A stretch of DNA of 64,000 nt. Origin: Ophiodon elongatus. Lineage: Eukaryota; Chordata; Actinopteri; Perciformes; Hexagrammidae. The DNA lies in contig JACSYO010001675.1 in NCBI GenBank assembly GCA_016806645.1, positions 620,001 through 684,000 of the forward strand. Reading direction: 5' to 3'. This document shows positions 59,871-64,000 of the stretch, piece after piece. The translations under genes and the position numbers were made by a program. Under the pieces are notes generated by a model. The model had not been told where the DNA came from. It searched no databases and saw only the letters and a list, made by a program, of their open reading frames with translations. How positions within the stretch are numbered: position 1 is the stretch's first letter; every line of letters starts with the position of its first letter.

Positions 59871-60960
59871 AAAATGTGTCTATTCAATGTGGCATACTCT
59901 GAACATGTATGAACCAAATACGGTGTCCCCTTGTCCTATATTGGGCACTCTCCTCACCGTGATTGTCCTGAAGCCACATGACCATATATCCAACCCATCT
60001 ATGTGTTTGGAGATTGGCTCTTTCAAATATGGAATTATATAACATAGCATTTGAAATAAATAAGCTAGTACGGCACTGGACAAATTATTAATCTAAACCC
60101 GTGTGGGTAAAAATGGAGGAGATACTTGTATCACCATCTCGGTAAATGGATTTACTATCACAAACGGAAGAAATCTAATTTTACAAAACTCTCAATTTGC
60201 ATGGGAAAGGGCACACACTATTCTGGGGATTTCTCAATACAAACAAAGCTACTACTCCATTTAGAATAACCCTCTCATCTGTATGGGGGAAAAGTATTTC
60301 TATGGGATACATGATTGGTAAAAGGAATACATGTTGTCAAAGACCTCTACAGAAATGGCTCATTTAGATCACTCAAGGACCTTAAAAAACAATTTAATGT
60401 AAATGAGAACAGGGATTTCTGGAAGTATGTAGAGTTGAGGAGCAGTATAGGGTCAGTGTTTGGACTGAAAAGAGAAGTGAAGGAATACGTATAAGATTCA
60501 AGCGTTTCTAAATGCTTCCCGTACCTTACACTCTGTCTCAATATTTTATAGAAAAATGTCAAATATTCAAACTAGGATGTGTTTGCCTAATATGGCAAAA
60601 GGCAATGAGATTAGGGAAGATGTATGGCAAGAGAATATATCACATGTAGGCTGGGCGACAAGGGATGCAAGTTTTTATCCATTATACAATTGTTCATAGA
60701 TATTATTTTACAGCCCTGAAACTTTTCAAAATGGGCTTAATGCAGGATAGTAAATGTTGGAAATGTAACAAAGAAATGGGCACTTTTTTTTCCACGTTAA
60801 GTGTTCCAATGTGATGTCTTTTTGGAAGGTGGTACTGAACCTAGAAAGGTGGCTCAAACGACCTTTTACAGAATCCCAACAATTATGTTTACTAGGAGAT
60901 AAATTGCTTTCACCACCTTGCAGCTGCCTTTAAGTTAAGTGTTAAGGGTATTTTTTTTAT
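59870..60960 (+). pseudogene. L1-clade LINE ORF2 3' remnant
   Basis: Plus-strand sequence with frame changes encodes the C-terminal part of an L1 ORF2. VKDLYRNGSFRSLKDLKKQF lies near 60340-60390, NENRDFWKYVELRS near 60400-60440, and KLFKMGLMQDSKCWKCNKEM near 60720-60775 holds the CxxC of the L1 C-terminal zinc-knuckle-like motif. FWKVVLNLERWL follows, near 60830. Earlier sequence from 59870 may belong to it. Reverse transcriptase core motifs are absent. It lies on the opposite strand to the L1 remnant at 49840-50285 and is probably a separate insertion. Confidence 0.7.
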
Positions 60961-63900
60961 TACTGAATGTGATTTTTATCTATGTATAATGCTATTATGT
61001 TGGGATGTACTAAATGTATGTTCCGTAGATGTCTCCACAGTGTTACACGCAAGGAGAAAATACCGTTGGAACCATTCTTTCCCCCAAACACTCAGACTGT
61101 TTTCCAGTTCTGAAAAGGGTCACTGACCATCGATCAACTGGGCTATAAGCTGTTAGCCCTTTGTCTTTGGGCCTCTGCAGTCTACTCAGTGGTTAGATTC
61201 AAGAGGGTTAAACTCTGTGTATGTTCAGCTAATATTCTGTTATCCAGTTCCAATAGTGCTAACCCTGGTTGAACCATTGTACAGTGTTTTGTTCTTGCTT
61301 ACAGAACAAACCCTTCATACTAAATAACATTTATTTGTAAAGATGACGTTCTACAAACTAAAAGCATGAAAGACGATTCAAAAATATAGAGTAGTCCTCT
61401 CAAAAATCTGGCTGAAACAAATCACTTTTGTAACAAGCGACCCCCAAACATTTGTATGGCAGTGTAATTGAGGGTTGTCTTTTCTATTTTCAAATAGATT
61501 TCTGCTCCATACCTACCCTGTTTAAATGTTATTAGTAATGTGTTTCATGATGACCCTGATCAAGGCCATACAAGCCGAAACAAGTTTTATCTCTGCAGAA
61601 CCTTTCCTTCTCCATGCACTTTGGAAGTAGGTGTAGTTGTGTCGGACATGTTTAAGTGAGATTTCTAAATATATCTTCTTTAATATAGCTCCATAAATCT
61701 TCACAGCATGCCAACGGTCAGTGTGCATCAACTCATTTACCTCAATAGTCAATTGAGTTGAGACTTACCTGGTAAACTGATGCGAGCTGCTCTGTTAAAG
61801 AGGCTGTTCAGGACCAAGTGAATTGTCGTATGAGTTGGAGGAGTAGATTGGACTTTTACGGGGACAATGCAGGAAAATCTTGCCACTGATCGGGTTCAGG
61901 ATTTAATGTATGATATAACCACAGTGGAAAGCTTATTAATGTTACTGATGGTACTGTTCTGTTAAATGTTTGCCGCAGTACAGTATCACCCTCTAGTGAC
62001 AGTACAATATATAGCCGACTCAACTATTATTAATGGGCTTTGATAAGGGCTCACTGAATAAAAAAACACAAAGCCATGTAAGCGATGAAAGCTTATAATG
62101 AAAAGCAGGCCGTGCATAGCAGTTAGTCAAATGACCAATCAACTGATCATGATACATAAGCAAAAAGAAGAAGAAAAAGAAATCACACAAGCACAAATAA
62201 AAATGAGACAGAATGCCATGGAGAAGACCAACACTATGATTGATGAGATTTTATTTAAAAAAATAAATTAGTCAACCATTACTTTCTTGCAGTACATACA
62301 TTCAGATTGTCACAGCGAGAAGGACATACAGCAAACAACTTTTATTGTCTGTTTTGATTTAAATGAAACATAAACTAACACATATAGTTGTCTAACATGG
62401 AGCTCTGTAAATTAATGTAAAAAAACAACAACAACATAGCGTACACTCAATGTCCAACTGAATGATATGGCAAGAATAAACATCTGTACAGAAAATGATG
62501 TCCATGCAACAGGTTGTGGATGCCCAGAACCTTAAGAGGATGACAAAAACAACTACGAAAGAATGACGACTTGCAAAGGAAGATGGAAACATTTTGTCCA
62601 CACTGACATCTGCTTGCTCTTGCGAAATGTTTCCACAGCCCCTTTTGATGTAGCTACAATATGCATGAACGATTGGAAATCAACACAAAACAAATTAAAC
62701 CATTAGGCAAGTTGTGCTTTGTGAAAAAAAGGGTATGGACTGAGTCTGGGTATGGCCTAATGAAGATTTCCAAAGCTGCTGTGATGTCATGGCCTGCTAC
62801 GCATCCATATTTATAGACTTTTTATGAGGCAACCATTTGTTTTGTATTTACATTGTTAGTTTGTTCTAAATCCCTGTAATTGACCATTTGCTAAGCCTCT
62901 ACCCGTCTTGTGTCTGACAGAAAAGTTAAGCTTTTAACTGTAAAGCAATGAATCTCGTCTGTGTGTACGTGGGTGTATCCTCTGTGCGTCTCCAGAACCA
63001 TTCATCCAATCTACTGCACACTATGTGGGTGTATTTTTGGGGTCTGTAAAGGTTAAATGGAAAAAGCTCCTAAAGTGAACTGTTTTATGCCATTATTTTA
63101 TAACTATTTTATGATCACAGTGTGCCTAAACTAATTAATAACTACCGTGTGCCTAAACTGTACTGTACCTTGTGTACAAATTGTGCCAAAGTAGTTAGTT
63201 ACATGTATTGGCACTCGACCAGCAGAATGCAGCAGAGCGAGATTGCACTTGCTGACCGTTGCACCTAGAAGCAGAAACCTCGCGGCTTGTGGACGTACTG
63301 TGAGTGGGAGGACTTCGAAGTAGTATAAAAAGACTCACGTGTCGACGTGACGGGGCTTCCGGTGCGCAGACGGCGTGGTGCCCGGACGGCGTGGCATGCA
63401 GACAGCGTGCGGACGGCGCGTGCAAGGCGCGGCACGCGGGAGACTCTCATGAGATTATTGATTGCTTTTGATTTAAGTAAATACTTTTTTACTTAAACTT
63501 CGAACCACTTTTAGGCTTATTTACCAGTTGGATTCCTCATGGGGCCTTGGAAGGAAAGAGTCCGGGTTTCTTTAACAGGTCCCTAAGACCAGCAGGGTCA
63601 AAGTTGGTGAAATTTGGACACACAAGCCTCTTTAAGTCAGTTTTTAATGGAAAGCTATTTGAGCAACTAATGTCAAAGAGATTTTGTTTATAGAAGCCTT
63701 TAAAATGTGCATTATAAGTCTTATTTTGGCGCATACACACGAAAATACCTGTCACAGCCAACGGGTTGTTTCATACCCTTCTAAATATGCTGCTAAAATA
63801 TTCAGCTAAACTGTGGCCCGCCTTGATTGCCTGTACTTCACTTTATCATGATTATGCACTGTTTATCCCATTCAATTCCAATATTAATGTCAATAAGAAT

Positions 63901-64000
63901 CATATCCAAATCTGTGTCTGCTATATAATGTTACCAGTTCTTCCGCTAGGCACCACTATGTACATGCACATGTTTGTGCCATCAATGAACAGATAAGTGA
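60961..64000 (-). other. nrxn3: nrxn3 intron, end of window
   Basis: Mostly unique AT-rich intron. The only unusual part is a GC- and CpG-rich block at about 63290-63445, preceded by TATAAAAAG at 63324. I see no neurexin exon here on the minus strand. Confidence 0.55.

Noticed and set aside
61522..61800. Possible neurexin exon on the minus strand near 61780 (a GGTAAGT donor-like site)
   Set aside because: The reading before the site does not match any neurexin segment and the expected LNS5 sequence is absent.
1..64000. CRISPR arrays, operons, ribosome binding sites
   Set aside because: The window is eukaryotic nuclear DNA with introns and SINEs; the tandem repeats lack spacer structure.

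Overview
This is vertebrate (almost certainly ray-finned fish) genomic DNA. The only host gene I can support is the 3' half of a neurexin gene on the minus strand, best matched to neurexin-3 (nrxn3; I cannot tell the a from the b teleost paralogue). The evidence is spliced coding exons with consensus splice sites and mutually compatible phases, plus the typical acanthomorph repeat load: tRNA-derived SINEs, L2, L1 and Rex1/CR1-like LINEs, Tc1, hAT, DIRS-like elements, and LTR elements.

Reading the gene 5' to 3' (high to low coordinates): an EGF-like exon (59356-59475), two exons of the last laminin/neurexin/sex-hormone-globulin domain (LNS6; 36694-36875 and 35813-35984), the 90-nt SS4 cassette (23350-23439), an exon with the end of LNS6 and the Thr-rich stalk (22078-22385), a short acidic SS5 exon with two donors 9 nt apart (19997 or 20006 to 20096), and the last exon (4607 to the stop at 3666) with SS5 sequence, transmembrane helix and the cytoplasmic tail ending EYYV. 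The 3' UTR and flank fill 1-3665. Earlier exons lie beyond 64000. I did not find a beta-neurexin first exon in the 22.5-kb intron where it would be expected.

The most interesting gene-level observation is in the last exon. The conserved long SS5 reading frame is broken by an apparent 5-nt deletion, so the longest splice form ends at a TAA before the membrane anchor. Membrane-anchored forms must use acceptors further inside the exon (4291 or 3970).

The introns are mostly mobile-element sequence. Intron 4608-19996 holds a solo LTR with a 4-bp target duplication, a perfect 21-bp palindrome and a 2.4-kb minisatellite with a 75-bp higher-order unit. Intron 23440-35812 holds a modular non-coding repeat with stem-loop starts, a Tc1 remnant, an internally deleted LINE, DIRS-like remnants and a SINE. 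Intron 36876-59355 holds a rearranged endogenous retrovirus inserted in a SINE, a long LINE, an L1 endonuclease remnant, two solo LTRs, a hAT miniature element with an 8-bp target duplication, and an L2 LINE. All long ORFs outside the neurexin exons are either transposon remnants or low-complexity artefacts.
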